From NCBI RefSeq assembly GCF_000341085.1, contig NZ_ANBA01000020.1, positions 184,949-248,948 on the forward strand: DNA of 64,000 nucleotides, given 5' to 3'. The position numbers were made by a program, and so were the translations under genes. Below the pieces are notes generated by a model. The model worked only from the letters and a program-made list of their open reading frames with translations. It did no database searches and was not told where the DNA came from. Positions 34,089-44,786 of this stretch are shown piece by piece. The stretch comes from Nocardiopsis ganjiahuensis DSM 45031 (GTDB lineage Bacteria; Actinomycetota; Actinomycetes; Streptosporangiales; Streptosporangiaceae). Position 1 is the stretch's first letter; every line of letters starts with the position of its first letter.

Positions 34089-36124
34089 ATGTCTCCTCCC
34101 CCGTCTTCGCTCTGCTCTGCCGTCACCCCGTCACCCTCCGCACCCTTCCGGCCGGGGCCACCGGACAGGTGTGCGTGCACGGACTCGGCCAGCTTGGGGC
34201 CGATCCCGGGCACCGCGGCGATCTCCTCGGCGCTCGCCGAGGCCAGTCGTTTCACCGAACCGAACTCCTTGATGAGGGCCGTCCTGCGCGCCGGGCCGAG
34301 CCCCGGGAGCTCGTCCAGACTGCTACCGGTGAGCGCCTTGGCGCGCTTTTGCCGGTGGTACTGGATGGCGAAGCGGTGTGCCTCGTCGCGCACGCGCTGG
34401 AGCAGGTAGAGGCCCTCACCGGCACGCGGAAGGATCACCGGGTCCTCGTCGTCGGGCAACCACACCTCCTCCAGGCGCTTGGCCAGCCCGCACACCGCCA
34501 CGTCCTCGATCCCGAGCTCGTCCAGCGCGCGCCGCGCCGCCTCGGCCTGGGGCCGGGCGCCGTCCACCACCACAAGGTTAGGCGGGTAGGCGAACTTGCC
34601 GGGGGCCGGCTCCTCCTCGGACCCGGACCGGCCCGCCCCCGTCGGCTCGTCCGGGCCGCCGCCCATACGGGCCACCTCACCGGAGCGGGCGCTCTCCTCC
34701 AGGTAACGGCGGAACCGCCGTTTGACCACCTCGTACATGGCGGCGACGTCGTGCTGCTCGGCCCCTCCGGCCCCGCTGCCGCGCACCGAGAAACGCCGGT
34801 ACTCGGACTTGCGGGCCAGGCCGTCCTCGAAGACCACCATCGAGGCCACCACGTGCTCGCCCTGCAGGTTGGAGATGTCGAAGCACTCGATGCGCAACGG
34901 CGCCTCGGGCAGCTCCAGCGCCTCCTGGATCTCGTTGAGGGCGCGGCCGCGGGTGCTCAGGTCCCCGGCACGGTGGGTCTTGTGCCGGGCCAGCGCCTCG
35001 CGGGCGTTCTTGTCGACGGTCTCCATGAGGGACTTCTTGTCGCCGCGCCGGGGCACGCGCAGGTCCACCGCGGAACCGCGGTGCCCGGACAGCCAGCTCG
35101 CCACGGCCTCGGCCTCCTCGGGTTCGTGTGAGACCAGGACCTCACGCGGCACGGAGGTGCCGGTGCCCTCGGTCTCCTCCGCACCGTCCAGGGCGCCGTA
35201 GAGCTGGCGCAGGAAGGTCTGCATCAGCTCCCCCGGGCCGGCGTCGGTGACCTTGTCCACCACGTATCCGCGCTGACCGCGGATCCGGCCGCCGCGCACG
35301 TGGAAGATCTGGACCGCGGCCTCCAAGGGGTCGTCGGCCATCGCGATGACGTCGCAGTCGGTGGAGTCGGGCAGGACCACGGCCTGTTTCTCCAGGGCGG
35401 CGCGCAGGGCCCCGATGTCGTCGCGGATGCGCGCGGCCCGCTCGTACTCCATCTCCTCGGCCGCCTCGGTCATCCGGCCCTCCAGCTCGCGGATGAAGCG
35501 TCCGGTGTCACCGGCCAGGAACGAGCAGAAGTCCTCCACCAGGGCACGGTGCTCCTGGGGGTCGGCCTTGCCCACGCACGGGGCCACGCACTTGCCGATG
35601 TAACCGAGCAGGCAGGGGCGGCCGCTGTTGCGCGCTCCGCGGAAGACCCCGGCCGAGCAGGTGCGCACCGGGAAGACCCGCAGCAGCAGGTCGACGGTCT
35701 CGCGGATGGCCCAGGCGTGCGAGTAGGGACCGAAGTAGCGCACACCCTTGCGTTTGGCCCCCCGCATCACCTGGACTCGGGGGAACTCCTCGTTGAGGGT
35801 CACCGCCAGATAGGGGTAGCTCTTGTCGTCGCGGTACTTGACGTTGAAGCGCGGGTCGTACTGCTTGATCCAGGAGTACTCCAGCTGGAGGGCCTCGACC
35901 TCGGTGCCGACGATCGTCCAGTCGACGTCGGCGGCGGTGGAGACCATCTGCTGGGTCCGGGGGTGCAGCCCGGCGAAGTCGCGGAAGTAGGACGACAGCC
36001 TCGACCGCAGGTTCTTGGCCTTGCCCACGTAGATCACCCGGTCCGAGGCGTCCCGGAAGCGGTAGACGCCCGGTTCGGTCGGGATGGAGCCGGGGGCGGG
36101 GCGCAGGTGAGGAGTCGCAGCCAT
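34085..36124 (-). CDS. uvrC: Excinuclease ABC subunit C
   Basis: This 679-residue UvrC makes the 3' and 5' incisions in nucleotide excision repair. It has an N-terminal GIY-YIG domain (EPGVYRFRDASDRVIYVGKA), a Cys-rich region (RPCLLGYIGKCVAPCVGKAD), a UVR motif (REL..RMTEAAEEMEYERAAR), an RNase H-like domain (FDISNLQGEHVVASMVVFED) and a C-terminal double helix-hairpin-helix (LDELPGLGPARRTALIKEFG, EIAAVPGIGPKLAESV). Start chosen at ATG 36124, the conserved family N-terminus. First gene of uvrC-rapZ-yvcK. Confidence 0.96.
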   Translation of the reverse strand: MAATPHLRPAPGSIPTEPGVYRFRDASDRVIYVGKAKNLRSRLSSYFRDFAGLHPRTQQMVSTAADVDWTIVGTEVEALQLEYSWIKQYDPRFNVKYRDDKSYPYLAVTLNEEFPRVQVMRGAKRKGVRYFGPYSHAWAIRETVDLLLRVFPVRTCSAGVFRGARNSGRPCLLGYIGKCVAPCVGKADPQEHRALVEDFCSFLAGDTGRFIRELEGRMTEAAEEMEYERAARIRDDIGALRAALEKQAVVLPDSTDCDVIAMADDPLEAAVQIFHVRGGRIRGQRGYVVDKVTDAGPGELMQTFLRQLYGALDGAEETEGTGTSVPREVLVSHEPEEAEAVASWLSGHRGSAVDLRVPRRGDKKSLMETVDKNAREALARHKTHRAGDLSTRGRALNEIQEALELPEAPLRIECFDISNLQGEHVVASMVVFEDGLARKSEYRRFSVRGSGAGGAEQHDVAAMYEVVKRRFRRYLEESARSGEVARMGGGPDEPTGAGRSGSEEEPAPGKFAYPPNLVVVDGARPQAEAARRALDELGIEDVAVCGLAKRLEEVWLPDDEDPVILPRAGEGLYLLQRVRDEAHRFAIQYHRQKRAKALTGSSLDELPGLGPARRTALIKEFGSVKRLASASAEEIAAVPGIGPKLAESVHAHLSGGPGRKGAEGDGVTAEQSEDGGGDI

Positions 36125-36302
36125 GCACCCATTCTGGTGTGTCCCGGGGACAGACGGCCACCCGCCCGCGCGGAGCGCTCCGTGGAGCGGGTCACTCCGG
36201 CACGAACTGTTCAACCAAACGTCACGATTGGATATCTGGATGGTCTAGGTTGGGCAGGTACAGCCGAACTACCCGACATGAACGGTAAGGGGGTCCTTCG
36301 TC

Positions 36303-37463
36303 GTGTCTGCGTCCCAATGGATCGCGATCGGTATCGCCGTCGCGGTCGCAATGACCCTGGTCTTCGTGGTCCAGTGGCTGCTCAACCACAAACTGGGCAA
36401 GGTCTGGCCGATGGCCCGCCACGTGGTCTCGCGCTCGGCGGTCACCGCCTACACGGCCGCCGCGGTCGCCGGTGCCAACCTGGCGCTCCCCAGCCGGGGG
36501 GACGTGCCCTGGAGCACCTTCCAGACCATCGACCACGCGATGACGATCCTGATGATCGGCACCCTCACCGCGCTGATCCTCAGCCTGGCGTACGCGGCCA
36601 CCGACATGGTCCTGGACCGCCTGTCGGTGCGCAACGGCGACGCCGACCGCCGGGCCCGCCGGCTCCAGACCCAGGTGCGCCTGCTGCGCCGGGTCATCAC
36701 CTCCGTCGTCGTCGTCCTGGCGATCGCCGCCATCCTGTTCACCTTCGACGGGGTCCGAGCACTCGGCGCCGGTCTTCTGGCCTCGGCCGGTGTGATCGGT
36801 ATCGTCGCCGGTGTGGCCGCCCAGTCCACGCTGAGCAACCTGTTCGCCGGACTCCAGCTGGCCTTCAGCGACGCCCTGCGCATCGGCGACGTCGTCGTGG
36901 TCGAGGGCGAGTGGGGCCGGGTCGAGGAGCTCAGCCTGGTCAACGTCACCATCAAGATCTGGGACGAGCGCCGCCTGGTCGTGCCGGTGGCCAACTTCAC
37001 CACCACCAGCTTCGAGAACTGGACCAAGTCCGGCACCAACATCACCGCCAAGGTGCAGCTGCCCCTGGACTGGGAAGTGCCCATCGCCGAGCTGCGCGAG
37101 GAGACGGGCCGCCTGATCACCTCCAGCGACCACTGGGACGGGCGCAGCTGGTCCTGCCAGGTCGTGGACATCACCGCGACCGGCGAGGTCATGGTCCGCG
37201 TGGTGGCCAGCGCCTCCGACACCGGCAACCAGTGGAACATCGCCTGCGAGATCCGCGAACACCTGATCACCTGGCTGGTCGAGAACTACCCGGAGTCCCT
37301 GCCGCGCAACCGCACCGAGTTCGTCACCGGCGCCCCGGACATCGACTCCGACTACGCCGCGCAGTTCCCCACCTCCGCGTTCCGCCGGGCCACCGCCGCC
37401 TCCGGCGCGGTCCACGACAGCAGCAACGGTACGGCGCAGTCGGGCAACTCCGAAGAGGTCTGA
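36303..37463 (+). CDS. MscS-type mechanosensitive channel
   Basis: The 386-residue protein starts at GTG 36303. Four to five membrane segments lead to the MscS core (LGAGLLASAGVIGIVAGVAA, QSTLSNLFAGLQLAFSDALR), the pore-lining helix rich in small residues. The beta domain follows (IGDVVVVEGEWGRVEELSL, TIKIWDERRLVVPVANF), then a C-terminal alpha/beta domain. It would release solutes on osmotic downshock. Divergent from uvrC. TGGTCTAGG about 60 bases before the start is a partial match to a dre site. Confidence 0.92.
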   Translation: MSASQWIAIGIAVAVAMTLVFVVQWLLNHKLGKVWPMARHVVSRSAVTAYTAAAVAGANLALPSRGDVPWSTFQTIDHAMTILMIGTLTALILSLAYAATDMVLDRLSVRNGDADRRARRLQTQVRLLRRVITSVVVVLAIAAILFTFDGVRALGAGLLASAGVIGIVAGVAAQSTLSNLFAGLQLAFSDALRIGDVVVVEGEWGRVEELSLVNVTIKIWDERRLVVPVANFTTTSFENWTKSGTNITAKVQLPLDWEVPIAELREETGRLITSSDHWDGRSWSCQVVDITATGEVMVRVVASASDTGNQWNIACEIREHLITWLVENYPESLPRNRTEFVTGAPDIDSDYAAQFPTSAFRRATAASGAVHDSSNGTAQSGNSEEV

Positions 37464-37515
37464 CCGCCCCTCGCACCGCCCCGGGAACACGGTTCGCACC
37501 GGGACAACGACACAC

Positions 37516-37555
37516 ACGACGGAGCCCGCCGATGCGCATCGGCGGGCTCCGTCGT
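37516..37555. terminator. Perfect 40-bp palindromic bidirectional terminator
   Basis: ACGACGGAGCCCGCCGATG (37516-37534) is exactly complementary to 37537-37555, with TTT following on the plus strand. It separates the convergent mscS and Rieske-protein genes. Confidence 0.9.
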
Positions 37556-37568
37556 TTCCCGGTCCCGC

Positions 37569-37985
37569 TCAGTCCAGGATGATGTCGGTGCCGTCGATCG
37601 TGACGGTGAACGGCTCCAGGGGCGCCTGGGCCGGTCCGGCCAGCGGCTCCCCCGAGACCATGTCGAACTCACTGCCGTGGCACAGGCAGCGGATCACCTG
37701 GTCCTCGACCTCCTGGACCGTGCAGCCGCCATGGGTGCAGGCCGCGCTGAAGGCCTTGTACTCGCCCTCCTCGGGCTGGGTGACCACCAGCTTGCTGTGG
37801 CTGAACACCGCTCCGCCGCCCTCCGGCACGTCCGTGGTCTGACCGACCACCTGACCGCGCCGAACCTCCTGAGGGGCGGGAGGCTCGCCACAAGCGCTCA
37901 CAGCGGACACGGCGGCGGCCGCCCCCGCCGTACCGAGCAGGCGTCGCCTGCTCACCCCGCACCCGCATGTCCTCTTTCCGGCCAC
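37569..37985 (-). CDS. Exported Rieske [2Fe-2S] protein
   Basis: The 138-residue protein carries a twin-arginine signal with VSRRRLLGTAGAAAA at residues 11-25 and a lipobox-like VSAC near residue 32, so it is probably a Tat-exported lipoprotein. The Rieske cluster ligands are in CTHGGC and CLCHGSEF, spaced as in small arsenite-oxidase-type Rieske domains. No partner cytochrome or oxidoreductase gene is adjacent, so the redox partner is unknown. Confidence 0.9.
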   Translation of the reverse strand: MAGKRTCGCGVSRRRLLGTAGAAAAVSAVSACGEPPAPQEVRRGQVVGQTTDVPEGGGAVFSHSKLVVTQPEEGEYKAFSAACTHGGCTVQEVEDQVIRCLCHGSEFDMVSGEPLAGPAQAPLEPFTVTIDGTDIILD

Positions 37986-38064
37986 GACCGAACGCTCCTC
38001 ACCTGCGCCTGAATTCCACTACGAACTGTAGTAGGCCGGTCGAGGTGCCCTGCACCGCCCCCGG

Positions 38065-38439
38065 TCAGGGCCGACCGGGGTACCCGTCCGGCGGCAGGTG
38101 GCCCTCCGGCGGGTACGGCTGCCCGTAGCCCTCCGCGGGCGGTGCCGACGGATACCGGCCGTGGCCCTGGCGGGGCGGCGGGTACGCCTCGGCCTGCCCG
38201 TAGTACTGGGAGGGGGCGGCGTACGGGGAATGATCGGCCCGGTGGTGGCCCGTCGCGGGCCCTGCCTCGGGCCAGTAGAGGGCGGTCGCCTCGGCCTTGA
38301 GGATCACCGCGTGGGAGCGCCCGAACTGGGCCACCCGCACCCGGACCCGACGCCCCGGCTCCAGGAAGCCCTTCCAGCCGTAGGTGGAACGGCACGCGGC
38401 CCTCTCCGGGTCGCGAGAACGCGGCGGCGGAGCGGGCAC
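38065..38439 (-). CDS. Proline/tyrosine-rich hypothetical protein
   Basis: This 124-residue ORF has a folded-looking N-terminal half (AACRSTYGWKGFLEPGRRVR, VAQFGRSHAVILKAEATALY). Its C-terminal half is low-complexity, with repeated Y-G-Q, P-P and E-G motifs (YGQAEAYPPPRQGHGRYPSA). Composition and codon bias fit coding sequence, but no family is recognised and the start is uncertain. Confidence 0.5.
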   Translation of the reverse strand: MPAPPPRSRDPERAACRSTYGWKGFLEPGRRVRVRVAQFGRSHAVILKAEATALYWPEAGPATGHHRADHSPYAAPSQYYGQAEAYPPPRQGHGRYPSAPPAEGYGQPYPPEGHLPPDGYPGRP

Positions 38440-38561
38440 GGTCCTCGGGGCCGACCGCCGTACGCGGCTCTGTGGAAACTCGGTTCTCGGCGGGACGAGA
38501 AGGATTCAACCGGTAGGACAGGCGGATCGGCAAGGAGAAGGGCTGTTCCGTCCGCTGGTGG

Positions 38562-38930
38562 TCAGCGGGTGAACTCCAGGCAGAACGGGTGGCCGGCGGG
38601 GTCGGCGTAGACCCGGTACAGGTTCGCGCTGTCCTCCTCGACCACGGCCAGCAGCTCGGCGCCCATGGCCAGGACCCGCTCCTGGGCGGCTTCGATGTCC
38701 TCGACCCCGATCTCGAAATGCGCCTGCTGGGGACGCTCCGGATCCGGCCAGGCCGGGGGCCGGTGGTCCTCGACCTGCTGGAAGTCGATGGCCGGGCGGG
38801 TCCCGTCACTGATCTGGGCCCAGTCGGCCTCCCTCTTCGTGACGGGCCACCCGAGGAGAGCGGAGTAGAAGTCGGCGAGGGCGTTGGCGTCCGGGCAGTC
38901 GAGGGTGACGGCGCGCAAGTGTCCGATCAT
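38562..38930 (-). CDS. VOC-family (glyoxalase/bleomycin-resistance fold) protein
   Basis: The 122-residue single VOC module has paired beta-alpha-beta-beta-beta halves: LRAVTLDCPDANALADFYSA, LLGWPV, then FEIGVEDIEAAQERVLAMGA and YADPAGHPFCLEF. The last segment carries the usual metal-ligand-like Glu. Such proteins range from metal-dependent lyases to antibiotic-binding proteins; nothing here fixes the substrate. Confidence 0.85.
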   Translation of the reverse strand: MIGHLRAVTLDCPDANALADFYSALLGWPVTKREADWAQISDGTRPAIDFQQVEDHRPPAWPDPERPQQAHFEIGVEDIEAAQERVLAMGAELLAVVEEDSANLYRVYADPAGHPFCLEFTR

Positions 38931-39030
38931 GCGCCACAGCCTTCCGGACGGGCCCGGACCCCACCACGGGTTTTCCCCGGGGCCCGGGCGGGAAAGGCGA
39001 ACGCCCGCGCGGTGGCCGTGGGGCCGCCGC

Positions 39031-39118
39031 GCGGGCGGTGGTGCGCCGAAGGCGTCCGTTGAGGGCGGTGGTGGGCGACGGGCGGGCGGTGCTGCGCCGA
39101 AGGCGTCCGTCGAGGGCG
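39031..39118. repeat. Imperfect tandem repeat downstream of uvrA, overlapping copy 2 of a dispersed repeat
   Basis: GCGGGCGGTGGTGCGCCGAA... (39031-39068) recurs at 39082-39118 with three differences, period 51. The stretch between and overlapping them (39058-39087) matches the 27621-27650 repeat between pgk and tpiA with two differences. All copies are intergenic. The array ends at the uvrA stop. Confidence 0.7.
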
Positions 39119-41953
<2,835 letters not shown>

Positions 41954-42166
41954 CGAGTGAGACATCCTTCGGCTCTGACGCACAGGACGTGGACCACGTC
42001 GCGAGACGTCGGTGGACCCGTGTGTGGCTTCGCGGTAGGGCGGTCGCAGGCCCCTCGGGGCCGCCGCGGCCCCGGAACCGGGCCGCTGAGGGACGGAGGC
42101 GGCTGACACGCCTGCCCGTCCGACAAGACTAACGATCGCCTGTGACGGTTTCTTCCAACACACAAA

Positions 42167-42209
42167 AGTGGTGGTGCCCATGACGCTCAGGCGTCAGGAC
42201 ACCACCACT
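42167..42209 (-). terminator. terC terminator, overlapping the probable uvrA promoter
   Basis: On the minus strand the outer stem AGTGGTGGTG/CACCACCACT (42209-42200 with 42176-42167) and the inner stem TGACGC/GCGTCA form a stacked hairpin followed by TTTT and GTGTGTT. It lies about 95 bases beyond the terC stop, the normal place for its terminator, yet its upstream arm starts within the TATAGT hexamer just below the SOS box. Confidence 0.75.
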
Positions 42210-42213
42210 ATAA

Positions 42214-42229
42214 ACGAACAGTCGTTCGA
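42214..42229 (-). promoter_or_regulatory. LexA (SOS) box upstream of uvrA
   Basis: ACGAAC-AGTC-GTTCGA matches the actinobacterial LexA consensus TCGAAC-N4-GTTCGA at all but the first base. Read towards uvrA, a TATAGT -10-like hexamer follows at 42212-42207, partly overlapping the site. A further GTTCGAAC lies at about 42239-42246. uvrA is a classical SOS gene, so repression by LexA is expected; the 260-base distance to the start codon is long. Confidence 0.75.
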
Positions 42230-42302
42230 ACGAGGTGGGTTCGAACAGATCCCGGGCGCCGGTTCGGCGGTCGGCCTCCCCCGGGCCCGAGACCGGCCGG
42301 GA

Positions 42303-43331
42303 TCAGGAGCGGTCGGCCGTGACATCCTCGTCGTCGCGGCCGGTGACCGCTTCGGCCCCACGGCGCTTGTCGACACCGGACTTGATCAGGCTGCCGACGA
42401 TGGTGACGGTCATGATGCCCAGGATGACGGTCAGCGAGAGGCCGATGCCGACCTCCATCACGTGCACGCCGTTCTCGTGCAGCGCGTGCAGGATCATCTT
42501 CACGCCGATGAACACCATGATCGCGGACAGGCCCCAGCTGATGTAGGCGAGGCGGTCCATCAGGCCGGCCAGCAGGAAGTACAGCTGGCGCAGACCCATC
42601 AGGGCGAAGGCGTTGGCGGTGAAGACGATGTAGGCGTCCTGGGTCAGACCGAAGATGGCCGGGATGGAGTCGACGGCGAAGACCAGGTCGATGACGCCGA
42701 TGGCGACGATCACCAGCAGCATCGGGGTCACGTGGCGGCGGCCGTCGAGCTTCACGGTCAGGTGGGCGCCGTGGTAGTCCTTCGTCACCGGCCAGAAGCG
42801 CTTCACCAGGCGCACGACCGGCGTCTGCGTGAAGTCCTTCTCCTCTTCGTCGCCCTTGACGTGGTCACGGACGATCTTGTAACCGGTGTAGATGAGGAAG
42901 ACACCGAAGAGGTAGAAGACCTCACTCCAGGCGTTGATGACCTGGGCGCCCAGGACGATGAAGACGCCGCGCATCACGATCGCGATGACGATGCCGACGA
43001 GCAGGACCTCGTGCTGGTACTTCTTCGGAACCGCGAAGGCGGTCATCAGAAGGTAGAACACGAAGAGGTTGTCGATGCTCAGGCTCTTCTCGGTGACGAA
43101 CCCGGCGAAGTACTCGGCGCCCGAGGTCGAGTTGCCGAAGTACATCACTCCGAAGCCGAACACGATGGCGATGCCGATGTAGAAGGCGGCCCACCAGGAG
43201 GCCTGCTTGATCCCGAATTCCTTGGGACCCTTGGTCTTGCTCCACGGGCGGTCGACGATCACAAGATCCAGAGCCAGGATCAGGATCATGGCTGCGATCG
43301 TGGCAGCCCAGACCCACAGGGGAACGTTCAC
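42303..43331 (-). CDS. TerC/Alx-family membrane protein, probable Mn2+ exporter
   Basis: The 342-residue protein has about nine membrane helices. Acidic residues typical of the family sit in LALDLVIVDR, VTEKSLSIDNLFVFYLL and VIDLVFAVDSIPAIFGLTQD. The cytoplasmic loop EKDFTQTPVVRLVKRFWP splits the two repeats. Start GTG 43331 has GGAGGAG upstream. The family members Alx and MntP-linked TerC proteins export manganese or load it into exported enzymes; the Mn2+ riboswitch just upstream strengthens this. Monocistronic, ending at a hairpin. Confidence 0.92.
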   Translation of the reverse strand: MNVPLWVWAATIAAMILILALDLVIVDRPWSKTKGPKEFGIKQASWWAAFYIGIAIVFGFGVMYFGNSTSGAEYFAGFVTEKSLSIDNLFVFYLLMTAFAVPKKYQHEVLLVGIVIAIVMRGVFIVLGAQVINAWSEVFYLFGVFLIYTGYKIVRDHVKGDEEEKDFTQTPVVRLVKRFWPVTKDYHGAHLTVKLDGRRHVTPMLLVIVAIGVIDLVFAVDSIPAIFGLTQDAYIVFTANAFALMGLRQLYFLLAGLMDRLAYISWGLSAIMVFIGVKMILHALHENGVHVMEVGIGLSLTVILGIMTVTIVGSLIKSGVDKRRGAEAVTGRDDEDVTADRS

Positions 43332-43495
43332 GGACGGATTCTCCTCCGGTTGGTGCGCGCGAGCGTTTTGCACGCACAGCGATTAACCGGAGGTCTCTCC
43401 CGCTCACGCCCAGAAGGCGTAAACCGACGGAACCGGGAATACGCCGTTGTATTCCGTGATGACGGCACCGCCGCGACAGGGATACTCCCCTCACG
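43332..43495 (-). ncRNA. yybP-ykoY manganese riboswitch of terC with SD-sequestering platform
   Basis: Read on the minus strand the leader has the aptamer marks GGGGAGTA (43490-43483), then a GCCGTCATCACGG internal loop strand, and the closing GAGAGACCTCC (43400-43388 area); GAGG and CCTC can form P1. The P1 3' strand and following bases, CCTCCGGTT (43393-43385), are perfectly complementary to AACCGGAGG (43351-43343), which contains the terC Shine-Dalgarno. So the P1 strand either closes the ligand-bound aptamer or hides the ribosome binding site, which predicts translation on with Mn2+. Confidence 0.85.
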
Positions 43496-43657
43496 TGGTG
43501 AAGCAGGCGCAGAAAGCGCACCTGCACAGGATACGCCATCCGAACCGGTCCCCAGCATGCCATCGAAGACCTCTCTGGGGAAGTCACCCGCGCGGAGGCA
43601 CCCACCACTCCGTGAGGACACATCTTCCCCACCCGCCGGACACCCCCGGCGGACCCG

Positions 43658-43685
43658 CCCTTCCGGGACCACCACCCCGGAAGGG
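43658..43685 (-). terminator. Terminator of the steA-GT4 operon
   Basis: CCCTTCCGGG (43658-43667) pairs with CCCGGAAGGG (43676-43685) around an 8-base loop, 19 bases beyond the glycosyltransferase stop. It also insulates the terC riboswitch promoter region from readthrough. Confidence 0.7.
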
Positions 43686-43703
43686 ACACCCCCGGCACCC
43701 CGC

Positions 43704-44786
43704 TCACCACCGGGCCACCACCTTGTACACCGAGCACGCGGCCTCCACCGCGTCCTCCTCCGTGGGCAGCCCCCTGGCCGTCTCCCGGGACCGTGTCCGC
43801 AGGTCGGCGGCGAGCACCGGATCATCCAGCACCCGCCCGACCGCCGCCGCGAACGCCTCGGGATCCCCGGCCGGCACCATCAGGACCGTCCCCGCGTACA
43901 GGTCGGGGATACCGCCCACCCGCGTGGCCACCACCGGCAGCCCCGCCCGCAGCGCCTCCATGATCACCAGCGAGGGCCCCTCCCACTGGCTCGTGAGACA
44001 GAAGACGTCCGCCGCGGCCAACAGGTCCGCCACGTCCGCGCGGTGCCCCAGCATCCGCACGTCCACGTCCATCTCCGCGGCGGTGTCGTGCAGCTCCCCC
44101 CACAGCGGACCGTCCCCCGCGATCGCCACGACCGGCTCGGGCACCCGGTCGGCGATCACCGGGGCCGCCGCCAACAGCATGTCCAGCCCCTTCTGCTCCG
44201 CGAGCCGGGCCACCGTCAACAGCAGCGGCCGCTCCGGCTCCACCGCCAGGTCCGCCCGGGTCTCCTCCCGCCCCTTCAGCGGCCGACCCGTGTCCGGGGC
44301 CGCGACCACCGCCATCCGCGCGTCCCGCGCCCCCGCCCCACGCAACCGGTGCACCAGGTCTCCGGAGACCCCCAGGACCACGTCGGCCCGCGACGCCACC
44401 ACACGCTCCAGCACCGGGTAGACCGCCCCCAGGGCGCCCTCCACCACGGGCGGGGCGTTGTGCGCGGTGACCACCAGCGGACGCGCCCCCGCCAACGCGC
44501 ACAGGGCACCGGCGCGCAGCCCGTGCGCGTGCACCACGTCGGCGCCGCGCAGCAGGGCACGCATCCGCAGCACCGCCCCGGGATCGCCCAAGGAGGGCGA
44601 AGGCCCGATCCGGACCGGGGAGAAGCGCATCCCCGACGACGAGAACCCGAACTCCCGCTCGGCCGAGGGCGGCCCGACCACCGCCACCCGGAACCCCCTG
44701 CGGAGCAGCCCCTCCCCCAGCGAGCGGACATGGCGGCCCACCCCTCCGCTGACGGTCCCCACGACCAACGCCACCCTGCCGTTCAC
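43704..44786 (-). CDS. GT4-family glycosyltransferase
   Basis: The 360-residue GT-B enzyme has an N-terminal acceptor domain (VALVVGTVSGGVGRHVRSLG, DVVHAHGLRAGALCALAG) and a C-terminal donor domain (LLTVARLAEQKGLDMLLAAA, VAIAGDGPLWGELHDT, VFCLTSQWEGPSLVIMEALR), with the EGPSLVIMEA retaining GT4 motif. Start GTG 44786 overlaps the murJ-like stop by four bases and has AGGAGG ahead. It would add a sugar from an NDP-sugar to a lipid-linked or protein acceptor on the cytoplasmic side. Donor and acceptor are unknown. Confidence 0.88.
   Translation of the reverse strand: MNGRVALVVGTVSGGVGRHVRSLGEGLLRRGFRVAVVGPPSAEREFGFSSSGMRFSPVRIGPSPSLGDPGAVLRMRALLRGADVVHAHGLRAGALCALAGARPLVVTAHNAPPVVEGALGAVYPVLERVVASRADVVLGVSGDLVHRLRGAGARDARMAVVAAPDTGRPLKGREETRADLAVEPERPLLLTVARLAEQKGLDMLLAAAPVIADRVPEPVVAIAGDGPLWGELHDTAAEMDVDVRMLGHRADVADLLAAADVFCLTSQWEGPSLVIMEALRAGLPVVATRVGGIPDLYAGTVLMVPAGDPEAFAAAVGRVLDDPVLAADLRTRSRETARGLPTEEDAVEAACSVYKVVARW

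Noticed and set aside
36241..36252. DasR-like site before mscS
   Set aside because: Only the left eight bases (TGGTCTAG) match; the right half (GTTG) does not, so it was noted only as a partial match.
42230..42260. tRNA-like GGTTCGAA motif
   Set aside because: It is part of the GTTCGAAC repeat near the SOS box; no cloverleaf can be formed around it.
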